DNA of 64,000 bases from Trifolium pratense (lineage: Eukaryota; Streptophyta; Magnoliopsida; Fabales; Fabaceae): NCBI RefSeq assembly GCF_020283565.1, contig NC_060060.1, positions 58,699,257 to 58,763,256 on the forward strand. Direction: 5' to 3'. The notes beneath the pieces are model-generated. The model had not been told where the DNA came from. It made no database searches and was given only the letters and a program-made list of their open reading frames with translations. Each line of letters starts with the position of its first letter. The stretch's first letter is position 1. Shown here in pieces: positions 21,802-33,800 of the stretch. Position numbers and translations under genes: made by a program.

Positions 21802-23335
21802 TGTGATGTGAGTGAGTAATTAACTTCAATTACTTTATTTCACTAATCAAATCTTATAGACTGTGTGTGTGTGTGTGTGTGAAGGAACTCAGAAAATTAT
21901 TGTAATGTCTTAATTATTGCTTTATTTAATTTTCTGTTACATCTTTTTTCATGACATGAGTGTAATAATTTTTAATGATTTTTCCTAGCTGCATCCTGCA
22001 TGTCTAATACAGTATTAATTACAAAAAGTTTATTGTAATGTTGTTTTTATAAGAAAATATTAGTATGTAGTTAATTACTTAGTTTTTTTTTTTTTTTACA
22101 CAAGTTAATTAGTCGGCAAAGATCGAACCTTGAATTTTCTTCTTAATATTATTCTAAGATCAAAACATTGATAAGAAAATGTTTGGTCATAGACAATTAT
22201 ACACTACTACCACAATGATTAGTCTCTTTGGTTGAAAGCTTTGGAGTACACTAAATTTTGAATTAATTAAAAAGAATCAAACTATTCGCAAGATAAACAA
22301 ATAGTTGATTGAGAGATGTAACTTAAAATCTAACCTCAGATATTCTGCAGTTATGGAACCTCGCAATCAATCAATTGATATGTTGGATTCGATGGATCAA
22401 GATAAAATGGATCGATAAATATAGATATTATTTTTAATAAAATATTAGAAGTGCAAAGATATCATTATGAATTACTAAACTGAATGAGATCAATGGTCAA
22501 AATTGAGAATAGATTCTCTCCATTACACGAGGAAAATAGTAGAATTTCAGCCATTGATTTGTGATAAGAGAGAAAAGAAAAAGAGGAAAAATATGAATTA
22601 AAAGGTAAATATTGAAAAAATTGATGAAAATAAAATTGAGAGAATTCGTTCTCGTCAAAATTGTCATTTTTGGTTGCTTGACAAAATAAGTTTCATTTTC
22701 ATTTGGGATGGTCTCCTCAGTCTTATATTTGATTTCTTTTTTTCGTTAATTTTGGTGGATTTATATATACAGAGCAAAAAAAACTCTGGCTTTAAATCTG
22801 ACTTTAAATGGGGTCCCCAGAATTAGGCGGTGAAATTTGTCCCTTAAATTAGTAGGTCCTTAGCATAAACGGATTCATAAACTTATCACACCGAGGACCG
22901 AAAAATAGTAAAATGAAATTTATTTATTTATTTATAGAAATTATTTTTGTTTATAGTGTCCATGTAATTTTTTTTATTATCATGTTATAGATACAAAATT
23001 TCCATCGTCGTGCTGACTAATCCATCTCAATTGAATTTTGTTCATACGGAGGAATCATGTATCAAACTTTGATTATGTGCTTAAGGGGTCTACTTTTACC
23101 ACTTGAACCGACTGAAATTTTTTTAATCAGCCAATCAATCAAAATTCACAATTTACATAATTTTTTAAATAAATTTAAATAAAGGATTATTATTTTAATA
23201 ATTTGACACTTATAATTGTTCGATAATATAAATATTTTTACATTGTAAATGCATATCAATTAAATTCTTATTTGTATAATGTAAATGATAAATGATGAAT
23301 ACAATTAAAAATGATATACTAATATTAAGTATATA
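21802..23335. other. Intergenic region with a possible SINE tail
   Basis: Mostly AT-rich unique-looking sequence. Around 22086-22130 a T-run is followed by sequence whose reverse complement contains aaggttcgatc, resembling a polymerase III B box with an A-tail. No A box is clear, so at most this is a truncated SINE. No gene is seen. Confidence 0.4.
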
Positions 23336-23485
23336 CTCCTCCATCCTTTTTTACAAGACCTAATTTGACAAAAAAATTGTTCCTTTTTATAAGACTCTTT
23401 TGCAATTGTCAATGATATTAATTAATTTTTTTCAAACTTACCCTTATTTACTTTACATAGTTTATTGAATAGCATTGAATTCTTT

Positions 23486-23577
23486 CTTTTTTTTTGGTTT
23501 ACAATGAGTTGGGGATTGAACCCAGGACATATAACGTACTACCCAAACCCCTCACCACTAGACCAAACCTAGTGGCT
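23486..23577 (-). mobile_element. Short tRNA-derived SINE
   Basis: On the minus strand the body has an A box (tggtctagtgg) and a B box (ggttcaatccc) at tRNA-like spacing, and ends in an A-run (T-run at 23486-23495). A 16-bp target duplication flanks it: tagcattgaattcttt (23470-23485) and tagcattaaattcttt (23578-23593), one mismatch. The body is unusually short for a plant SINE. Confidence 0.82.
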
Positions 23578-23619
23578 TAGCATTAAATTCTTTTTTGTTT
23601 GATACAAAGCGTTACAATT

Positions 23620-25542
23620 TTTTTTTTTTTTTGATAAGCAAATGATATTATATTATAAAATAATGGGTACTTAAACCCTTACAACAAAGGACAAATAACT
23701 CAAGAGTTATGGATACACGACAACGGATCTAAACACCAACTAGAAAAAGGAATACAAGCTTTACGACCAAACCGACGGGAGAACCATAACCAAGAAGTAA
23801 GCTTAATCTCTTCCAAAAGCGCCGATGCATCCAAAATGTCACCATTGAAAATAACGTTGTTTCGGACTTTCCATAAATTCCAAGTGGTGGCCAACCAAAC
23901 CAAATGACGAATACGCCCCTTATCTTTAACATTGAACAACTCACCAAAGGCCATAAAATGGTCGATTCCTGCCGCTCCCAAAGGAAGAGAGTTTTGAAGC
24001 CAAGATAAAACTTTGTACCATACTCCATTACTAAAATGACACGAGAAGAAAAGGTGTGCACAATCCTCAATATGCTGGAAACAAAAAACACATGGCAGAT
24101 CATGGGGATTAAATAATATACCTCTGCGATGAAGAGCGGCCCTTGTTAGTAATTTGTTTAAAATTAACCTCCACCCAAAAAAACTAATTTTAGATGGTAC
24201 ATCTGTTCTCCATAACCGTTGTATAGCATCTAACACCTTGTTATCCAAAGTTTCGCCCTGCCTTGAAGATAATAAACTAGCATAGCTGGATTTCATCGAA
24301 AAAATACCGTTAACGTCTGGTATCCAACGCCAATGATCTAGAGCGGTCGACTGAAAAGAAAAACCAGAAAACAGCCCTTCAAGTTCCAAAAGCCGTTGCT
24401 CATCATTCTCATCCAACGGAGCAAGCCAGCTCCATCTCCATCGTGGTACCGTAACAGAGCTATCCAAACGCTCAGCCACCTTTGCATATTTATTCGCCTC
24501 ATGAATATACAAATCAGGAAACAAATCACACAATGCTTGAGACCCAAACCATTTGAAATTCCAGAATTTTATATCATAACCATTACCAACACAACAACCG
24601 ATGTTGGACTTAAACCAACTAGAACTACAGCTTTTCCCTGAACCGATGATATCACGCCACCATAAAGATGAATTACGACCTGGTATAATATCATGACAGC
24701 CCAAAAGCGGAGAAGGTAAGTGACCATACCTGTGACGCAGCAACTCGGTCCAAATGGCATTATCATGATTCAAGAACCGCCACTTCCATTTGCTCAACAA
24801 GGCCAAGTTAAAGAGTTCGAGATTTTTTACCCCTAAACCCCCTTTCTCCTTGGGTAAACAAATCTGCTCCCATTTAACCCAACAAAGTTTCTTATCTTCT
24901 ACACCGCCACCCCACAAAAAATTCCTCTGAAGTTTCTCTATTCCTTGTAGAACACATCGAGGAGCCTTGAAGAAAGAGAAAAAATATAATGGCATACTTG
25001 TCAGAACCGAATTAATAAGAGTGACTCTACCGCCGAAAGAAAGATGACGACTAGTCCACGAATGTAACCGCTTATTCAAAACCTCCATTATTGGATTCCA
25101 AGTCTCTCGTCGACGCGGATTAGCACCAACCGGAATGCCTAAGAATTTAAAAGGTGCAGCTGTTGTATTGCATGATAAAAACGCAGCCCCCGCTTTCAGA
25201 AAACTCATATCAATATTAATACCAATCAGTTTGCTCTTCACAAAGTTAATTTTTTGCCCGGAAACCAATTCAAAGCCTCTAAGTAAAGATTTGATAGTCC
25301 AAAAATTCTCCCAACTATCTTCTCCCATAATAATTGTGTCATCTGCAAACTGTAATAACGAAAATTGTAGGTTGGCATTAATCTTGAAGCCCTTAAATTT
25401 TCCTATATCAACCGCTTTACGCATCATCCCTGTCAAACCTTCCGCAACAATCAAGAATTAAAAAGGAGATAGTGGATCACCTTGACGAAGACCTCTACCC
25501 ACCGCAAAATCCTCTGTCGGACTGCCATTAATCAGAACGGAC
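23620..25542 (-). mobile_element. 5'-truncated L1-type LINE with 16-bp target duplication
   Basis: The insertion is on the minus strand, with its A-tail at 23620 onward (T-run on the plus strand). It is flanked by acaaagcgttacaatt at 23604-23619 and 25543-25558. It begins inside the reverse transcriptase (NGSPTEDF...[10 protein letters not shown]), so most of the element is missing, which is typical of incomplete target-primed reverse transcription. The 3' UTR is short (about 23635-23699). Confidence 0.93.
23700..25542 (-). pseudogene. LINE reverse transcriptase C-terminal half plus zf-RVT domain
   Basis: From 25542 the frame encodes RT block [10 protein letters not shown], then hits an in-frame TAA at 25460-25458 where a leucine codon would be expected. 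It then runs open for 584 codons to the stop at 23700. Features in order are: LLQFADDTIIM (RT catalytic FADD), the FLGIPVGANPRR and SFGGRVTLINSVLTSMP blocks, and a C-terminal zf-RVT region (PCVFCFQHIEDCAHLFFSC). Truncation and the nonsense codon make it non-functional, but the rest is well preserved, suggesting a fairly recent insertion. Confidence 0.9.
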
Positions 25543-25689
25543 ACAAAGCGTTACAATTAATTGTAAGGGTAAACCTGAAAAATCAATATAATTTATCAAT
25601 CAATTTAATACTAAAACCAACTTTTTTAATACTCGTGTTTTGTCAAACTATAGATCTTATAAAAAGGGACAGAGGGACCTTGGTCATTA

Positions 25690-26699
25690 AATGTCCCCTC
25701 TAGATCTGTCCTTACTCCATAGGTTGGATATTTTAGACAATTGAGGGTCATTGCCCTCTTTTGTAAAAAAAATAATAAAAAATTACACAACTGAATGAAA
25801 AATCATATTTTAAGTTTTGAAAAAGATTAGTTCATGTGAATTAGTATTATTTCTTTGTTTTGGTTTCTCTCAATTTTTGTTTGATTGTTAATTTTTTCAT
25901 TATTTTAAAGTGGGCATTTTTAGTCATTGTCATCAAATGTTTTTGTTGAGAGGATAGCCCACAAGTGTGATATAGTAACAGTGAGAGCACCAAGCAAATC
26001 AAAGACAAAAGTACTATATTATGGTCGCTAGTCACTCCCTCACAAGCCTACGTTGTCTCATGATTAAGTTTCACACATTAATATATCATCGATGCGGCAA
26101 TGTAATATCAAAGCATAAAATTATAAACTTAGAAGATAAAAGTGGTAAATACTATTGAAATTCATATATTTTTTGTCTCATGATTAAGTTTCACACATTA
26201 ATTTAGTCAAAAAATAGTTTCACACATCAATATATCATCGATGCGGCAATGTCATATCAAAGCATAAAATTATAAACATAGGAGATAAAAGTGATAAATA
26301 TTATTGAAATTCATATATTTATTAGATTTTAAGTTTGAACTTGGGTGAAGTATAGGGGTTTATTCTAACAATATCGACAATGTCCAAACTTACAATATAT
26401 CAATTGAGTTATGACACGTAAAATGTTTTTTTATCTTTCAATATAGTACTATTTATTTAAGTTGTTTTCATTATTTCATGAAATGAATCATCTATAGCTA
26501 ACATTTCATCTTATCTATGTGACAATTAGTCGCTTCAAAATTCTAACATCCTTTTATTAACAAATTAAAATGAACGCAAATTATAGAGAATAAAAAATAT
26601 ATTTTTACAGATTAAATGAAATCTTAATTTATCCTTAGAAACATTTAAGCACCATGTTTGTAGATAAACTAAACACTGTCACTTTTATATAGTCAAGTG
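25690..26699. other. Intergenic region with a ~149-bp direct duplication
   Basis: A block containing tcatcgatgcggcaatgt, about 26053-26171, is repeated at about 26200-26323 with a few changes. Otherwise AT-rich; no gene seen. Confidence 0.6.
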
Positions 26700-26707
26700 A
26701 CTTTTAA

Positions 26708-27167
26708 CAGGGCCGGTCCCGAGTATTTGGAGGCCCTGTTTGAAAATTAAAAATAGATCTTTAATAAAAAATACAATTTTTTTTTAAAAGTTATTCTCTA
26801 TTTGAAACGTAAATAACATAAAAAATAGTCATCATAGTAAATAACATCTAAAAGCGACATATTTTAATCAATAACATTAAAATACATCTTCAATCTAATA
26901 TCATTATCAACTTACGGTTCCTTCGGGAAAAAAAACTTTCTTGAAATGTTAGTTTCTTTTTTTACAATCAACCGTAAGTTACTTATAAAATTAAGAGTGT
27001 GTCTATTAATTTTATTTTAGTACTATAATATTTTTGGTAGTAACAAAGTCATTATTTTTTTTTACATACATAAATTTTTTAATAGACCGATATAAACAAT
27101 TTGAGGCCCCTAAATGTTTGAGGCCCTGTGCGGTGGCTCACCTTGCACACCCACAGGGCCGGCCCTG
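26708..27167. mobile_element. hAT-type MITE (460 bp)
   Basis: Ends CAGGGCCGGTCCC and (reverse complement) CAGGGCCGGCCCTG are hAT-type termini. A perfect 8-bp target duplication, acttttaa, lies at 26700-26707 and 27168-27175. There is no transposase inside, so it is non-autonomous. Confidence 0.9.
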
Positions 27168-27803
27168 ACTTTTAACATTGTCACACACCCTTGAGAGATG
27201 ATGTTTACGGTGGTTTGTCGTGGTTTGACGATTTTCGTTCTACGGACACTAATTTGATGGCAGTCCTTTCCATTTCGACTACCAAATATGTCATCTTGTC
27301 TCTACCTATATGTAGGACATTTTTGTGGCTCAACTCTCATTAAAATTACAATTATTAGGACTTAAGCATATGAGAAGAGTTCAAATTAAAAGACTAACCC
27401 AATAGGTGAAAGAGTTGCATGGCTTAACTACCACTTAAATATTTTTATTTACTTAATATGGGATTCCTAGCGGTGGTCACATGATATTAATAGTTTTTTT
27501 TTATATAATATTGGTACGAAGTTTCTATTACTGTTAGCGATAACTAATCTCCGTCGTGAAATTTGTTGGCACAAAAGGTGGGTTCTCTCCTCCCAACCGA
27601 ATTTTCTCCATACGCATGAGCCAGAAATTGAACCTCCGATCTCATGCTTAAGAGTACCACGACTCTTACCACTTGGAACAATTCATTATTGGTAATAGTT
27701 TTTTCTAAAAAAAATATATATTTAATATCATTAGGAAATAGTTTTTTTTGTTTACTAATGGTATTAATAGCACTAAATGGTATAATTGATATTTTTTTAT
27801 TAA
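27168..27803. other. Intergenic region with a SINE-like sequence
   Basis: The reverse complement of about 27550-27675 reads like a tRNA-derived SINE: a possible A box (agtggtaagagtc) and a B box (ggttcaattt) in the right order. Target duplications were not resolved. The rest is AT-rich with no gene. Confidence 0.5.
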
Positions 27804-28120
27804 GGGTCCGTTTGTCCTAACTTTTTTTCCTCTTCTTTTTACTTAAAACTAAGAAGTTAGGCCAAACAATAATTTCTAAAAGCTATAGTAAAAAAAAAAA
27901 AAAAAAAAAACAGTTTCTATATTTTAGAAAAATAATAATATATTATCAAATATATCTTTTAACCCTATTATAATAAAAAACAACAACTTTTAATTTTTTT
28001 TTATAAAAAAAAAATTAAGATTTACCAAACAATTTTAACTTTAGTTAAAAAAACTATTATTTCTAGCTTTATGATTAAAAAAGCTTCTACACCTAAAAAA
28101 AAGTTAGGTCAAACGAACCC
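27804..28120. mobile_element. PIF/Harbinger (Tourist-like) MITE, 317 bp
   Basis: Terminal inverted repeats GGGTCCGTTTG...CTAAC and GTTAGG...CAAACGAACCC flank an AT-rich core. A TAA duplication is at 27801-27803 and 28121-28123, as expected for Harbinger-type elements. No ORF. Confidence 0.78.
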
Positions 28121-28231
28121 TAAGACTACATTAAAAAAATTGAAACATTTTTTTGTTGTTGTAAATACGACAGATTGTACTAAACAAATAGATTAATTAG
28201 TAAATAAAATTTATACACAACTAATGTAATA

Positions 28232-28509
28232 TGGGGTCTATTTGTTTCAGATTTTTCACCAAAAAAATCTATTTTTTTTATCTTACTTGTGTTTGCTTCA
28301 GATTTTTTTAGTAAAAAAATCATTTTTTTTCATCAAAATGAGAATCTATTTTCAATAGCTTTTATTAAAATCCATTTTTTTTATCATTCATCATGCCTCA
28401 CCATCTTAAAAAATAGATTTTAATGATTGTAAACAAACGGCAAATAGATTTAGATTTTTTTCAAAATCTCTACAAATTTTTTTTTTAAATCTCAAACAAA
28501 GAGGCTCAT
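28232..28509. mobile_element. Probable second MITE (inverted-repeat, T-rich)
   Basis: The left end ggggtctatttgtttcagat pairs with the reverse complement of the right end (gagcctctttgtttgagat), with an AT-rich core. The target duplication is not clear. It may be related in type to the preceding MITE. Confidence 0.5.
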
Positions 28510-30700
28510 TAACCCTAGACATTAGACACAAGTAGTTAATGAACTCTCCTTAAGAAAAACCTTTTAAAAGAATTTGAATTTGACTTATAATAAAATAATT
28601 ATTGGTCAGACTTTATTTACTTCGGCCGAATTTCGAATGATCAGACCCTCTTCACTGGAAACCAGAGTTTTAATACAAAAAAATTTAATGTTCGCCCTAG
28701 TTAAAATGCAATGTTACCCTTAATTGTTACTAGTGCTACATGATGTTTACACTCAACTAGACGATTATCCGTGCGATGCACGGGTCTTATGCATTGTTTT
28801 ATACTATAACTTCAAAAAATTATTTGTATAGGTAGTCACTTTAAATCAAAACAATAGGTATTATCAAAATAATAATAACAATAGAAGTTATCTAAATGCG
28901 ATATAGATATCAAATGTGTGTTTATATATTTGAAAAAACTTATTTATTCACCACATTTGAAGTTACCTTGGTTTGGTATATTCTTCATTAACATCGGTTA
29001 GCAATATCTTTAATCCATTCTTTAATATAACTCTTGACAACATATAATTGACCATGAGGAAAAATTGATGTTGAAACATAATAAATTTTTTTGTATTATA
29101 AATCTCATTAGAGCATTACGAGTTGGATAAACTATTTCATTATCGAATTTGTCATTTATATTAATTTGAAACATATTGGGACAATTGACCAACTCCCTAT
29201 ATAAAGAAATATTGGACAAAAGATTGTTAGGAAAAACATTAACTATTTTGAACCAAAAATAATAAAATACACAAAATAATAAAATGAACAAAAATTATTA
29301 TTATAATAATAATAATAATAATAATAACAACAACAACAACAACAACAATTAGTACCGCACATTAAATACATTAAATGAATATAAGTGAATGATAGGGCTA
29401 AATGAAAGGTTTTCATTGATTTAATTGGGTAATGTGAATTAGGGTTTAGATAGTCAATTGTACAGCTATCTAGGATCTCTTTAGACCCAATCATCGGATC
29501 TCTTATTTGTACCGCACATTACTTAAATGATCCCGTAGGGATTTAAATGTGTCGACTGGACCGCACTCATCCAATGTACTCCAGGGATTCTATTTTTGCC
29601 TTCCTATTTACGCAAATCCAAAAAGAATTCAAAGGGATATTATTCATGTCCCTTCCTCCACAAAGAAAGGGAAATAAAATTGTAAAACACACTTTCATAC
29701 CATAAGGGCATTCAAGTTATCTTGCTTTTTGCTCATTTTTAGTTCTAAAAACTACAAAAAATTGTATGTTTTAGTTATGACTATGAGTTGTGTTGAATCT
29801 ATAGACTAAAACTGAATGATTTTTTTGTATAAACTAAAATCGAATTAACGATAACGATAAAAAAAATAATTTAAATTCAATTATGAAATTGAAACATTTT
29901 TCTACTAAAAGATTATAGAAAGAGTGCAATTATGCAAAGGTACTCATGAAATTGAAACATTTGATGGAACCTTAGAGACAAGACCACAGTTTTGGTAAAA
30001 CTACCTGGCATGTTGCCCATATTGAGGTGTTGTTCTTATTATTAAGGACAAAGGAAAAGACAACACATGCACTTGAAAATTGTAACCCAACCACAAGATG
30101 TTTAGAGGGTATAGACCACCTTTTATGTATTGGCAAGTTGTTGTGGCACTGCTCCACGTTGATCTCTTTCAAATGGAGTTCTCTAGAAAGAGGGTATCTT
30201 TGTGTTAGATTTTTAGTTGTCACTAAAAGCAATTTTGTTTAAACTCTACAAACATCGTGATTTATAAAAATCAAATTTTCACCAAAGCATGCATCCAAAC
30301 ATAAATTACCCAAGCTCAACTCACACTTTTGGACCTTTTTTTTTTTGTTAAAATCAATTCAATCAAAATCAATTTTTGTTATGACAAAACTAAACACATA
30401 ACTTAAGCTCATTTTTTTTTCAGAAACCTCCTCTTAGTAGAGTAACTTCAACTAACTGAAACTAGTTATAGTTTAAATCTGTGTAATAATCCTCTTAACT
30501 GAACCTTTATTGATAACTCTATCAAGCATGCAAAAAAAACTAACCATGAGAAATTGAACTGATGAAAATGAAAAAACTACTTGCCCATACTGTTGAAAAT
30601 GAAAAAACTAACCATGAGAAATTGAGAATTACAATCCTAATATCAAATTGAGCAGGGTATTATTGTCAATTGAAGTAATTGAGTTATCATCAAATTTACA
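28510..30700. other. Intergenic region, no gene recognised
   Basis: Contains the short palindrome ccgtgcgatgcacgg (about 28770-28784), the compound microsatellite (ATA)n(ACA)n at about 29296-29348, and a repeated short motif gtaccgcacatta (about 29353 and 29508). Small open stretches around 29000-30240 show no protein signature. Confidence 0.5.
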
Positions 30701-30890
30701 TCCCATCGGCTTTAAAATTGGGTGTATACAGAAGTGATTAGCAATCGCTCTCTCAGCGTTATGAATAAAAGACATAAGCGGAGAGCCCAATGATACAAAA
30801 TCGGGAACAAAACTTGGCTAAATCCGCACAGACAGGAGATTTCGTTAACGGCTATGTATGTTTATTTACTCTTGCATTTTTCCTTGAAGA

Positions 30891-33800
30891 CTATTTATTC
30901 TTGTATTTATCCTTGATGGCTTGGGCTGCAGCACTGTACCATGACGCTGTGGCATAAGCACCCGGATCAGGAACTGATGACTGGATCTCTTGAGACACGT
31001 AAAGTGTACGCCCAGCCTGCATAAACTTCCTTGTCAGATCGACTAATAATGTCTAATGGAATAACCGTTGCATATTTCAGATAAATATCATGAATTGTTA
31101 GTGTTGTTTTATAACTGCTTTGGTTAATGATTAATCATAATGACCTTCTGATAGGATCCAACTGCACAGGAAAAGTTTCACACATCCAGAGGGAAAAAGA
31201 AAAAGACGGACAAATTCAACGATGCAGCCTTGGATCTAAATCCTGGCCATCGAGAAAAAAAAAATTTCATATAAAAATTCACTAAGGAGATCACAACATC
31301 TCATTGAGCCAATTCAACATCCCTTACTCCCCATTTTTTCTGGAAAATAAAAATTCAATATTTATAATCTTGAACCAAAACAAAACAGAGAATATACAAC
31401 AAACATATTTAAAAACAATTTTAGGGGCACAAAAATGTTCCTATAAAAATCTACCTTCTATGTGAATCAGAGAAGTGTTCGAATAAGATCAAAACCCTGC
31501 ATACTAATTATAGGATTATTTTTTTGCTCACTATAAATGCAGTGAGAATTACCTTATAAGAGGATCATTTTGAACTTTATTCAGTGATAGTGTGAAAAAT
31601 TAAATAGTGGATTAAATTCAAACGCTTATTCATAAGGGAGAAAACACGAGAAAAATTCCATCTCATAACAAAGAAACAATAATAAATATCACCTTTGCTC
31701 GCATTGTCTTGGTTGAGTCAGCTCCATCAAGTGCAGCTCCAGATGAGGTAAGAAAAGCAGTGACAGGATCATCACCAGAATTTAGTCTCTGTAAAACCAA
31801 GGCATAGTAAGTAATAGTAAATTACGTCATGGGACTAACGAAGCAAATGAACAGCTATTGTCAGAACCTCTTCAAGTGATGACAATGCCGGGATGAGGGC
31901 ATCTAACAATGTTCTGTAACCAGCCTTAGCTCCCCCATATTTAGTAACAGCAGCAATGGCCGCCGCAAGTGCCTCAGCCCCTGAATCAAAAGAATCATAA
32001 GGGATGGACGGTCCAACCAAAACGAGATAAAACAAAAGAAAAATAAATGTAACATTCTGATAAGATTTTGCTGGATTTGGAAAATATATTACATTGTTTT
32101 GATGTGATAGCAGAATGGGAGCATGTTTTCAGCTGTGCACATGCTGCCTTACATAAAATTGAATATCTGAAAGAAAAAGAAGGCGAAAAAAAACTGGTGA
32201 GAAATTGACAATAATCAGACAGCATAAATAATTCAAGTATGAAAAAAAAGCAAAGGAATAATACATGATCCCACTTGTTCCTCCCATTGATTTTCCAATT
32301 GTTGATCCAATTTCACCAACAGTTTCTGCAGCATCATTCAGAGGGTAACTGTAAAAGCAACAGTACTTCAGGTTAACAAATTCAAATTCAAATTCAAATT
32401 AACAATGCTATTGCTGCACCCACCTTTGCAGTTTCTCAAGGGTACATAATTAAAAAATAACAACTTATCCTAATATATACCATAATCCAATACAAGAGGT
32501 AATAACTGGTTATGCATCAACTTGACATAATAGCACCAATCATTCATTATTATATTGAAGCAAGTAACCCAAGAATATATCTTTTTAATGCTAAGCAGAA
32601 TATAGAACAAACTTACTTTTTCATGTCCTCAAGAACTGCTGTTGCACCTTTATACATCTATAGACGATAAACCAGATACAAGTAACATGAATGATACATC
32701 AACAATTACATATTAAATTATATAATAAATAAGAAGACAATTTTGAGGATAGGACTCACAGTTGAACCACAGTCACCATCACCAACTTTAGAGTCCCATT
32801 CGTTTAGAGTGTCTTTGAGCTGTATAAGTGCATTTGCAGCAGCTACAATGGCTAGCTCAAGAAGTCGTCCTTGCTCAGTTAGTTTTAGAGGCTGACTCTG
32901 TGGCTTACATGAAGCAAATATGGAACCAGATTTCACAAATTATATCAGTACATAAGTGAGAGGGAGGGCAGGGGGGCTTCTGACAAAAAATATGATTTAT
33001 TTCCCTTCTATATGTGGCCTTCTAGCAAGGTACATAAATTGGTGGTAGGAGGGAAAGGACTTCAAATGGTTGAAGTTAAACTGTTGCATCAAATATCATG
33101 AAAAGCTGAACATACAATTTGTTGCAAACACTTTTCTGTGAACCAAAAGGTAACTGCAAACAGATTTGTTGGACATAATGATGATATTAAACACACATGA
33201 ACTATAATTATTATCATATTAGTTCTCAACATGTTTGCCCTAGAAGTGTCCTATTATGTAAATGTAAATTTAACTCCGACAGTATAGACACGGGATTATT
33301 GCTAGGTATGTGTAAATTTATAGTGAAATAAATTGTTAAACCAACAAAGATGTCAAATTACAGCTAACCACAGAGATATAACAAAGTTTAGTCTCAAACA
33401 TTAAAAAAAAAAATCATATGCTGGTCAGCAGATATGAAAACTAAAACAGAAAAACTACTGGGTAACCAAGTCAGATGATGCCCACAATTTGATTAACAAT
33501 TCACATGAACATCTTCTTAGGGTTGTTATTAAACATGATTTGTCCTTGACCAGATTCTTATATTACAATTGTTTCATATCATAGAAGATAAATGGCACAA
33601 TTTTCATGGATATACCTCAACTATCTTTGTTGATGAAGATCGTGGAATTGGAGCGGGAATTTTTGCAGGTGGACGGTCACCTTGAAAGAAAGAACAATTT
33701 CAAAAGCACAACGAATGAGTAATTAATTATTTAGCTATCATCAACATCGCAGTTGAACGAATATGTTAAAGAGGTAAAGAGCCATGTTATTAAGAACAAG

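Larger units (their letters stand above)
23336..25677. mobile_element. MITE-like inverted-repeat element interrupted by a SINE and a LINE
   Basis: The left arm (from about 23336, ctcctccatcc then ttttttacaagacctaa) pairs with the reverse complement of the right arm (ending about 25677; ccctctgtccc then ttttataagatcta). Both arms share a following tttgacaaaa. These ends are 2.3 kb apart only because a 92-bp SINE (23486-23577) and a 1.9-kb LINE (23620-25542) have inserted between them. Without those the element would be about 0.3 kb, a normal MITE size. The ends are Stowaway-like but the TA duplication is not clear. Confidence 0.6.

Noticed and set aside
24338..25461. Other-frame ORFs overlapping the LINE
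   Set aside because: Shadows of the LINE coding strand.
13469..25542. The left LINE fragment stops near RWIRACV and the right one begins just beyond that point in the protein, suggesting one LINE broken in two
   Set aside because: They are in opposite orientation, and the right fragment has its own A-tail and 16-bp target duplication, so it is an independent insertion; the matching breakpoints look coincidental.
28769..28784. Palindrome ccgtgcgatgcacggg as a Helitron 3' hairpin
   Set aside because: No CTRR terminus follows and no Helitron 5' end or helicase is visible, so there is no support beyond a short palindrome.
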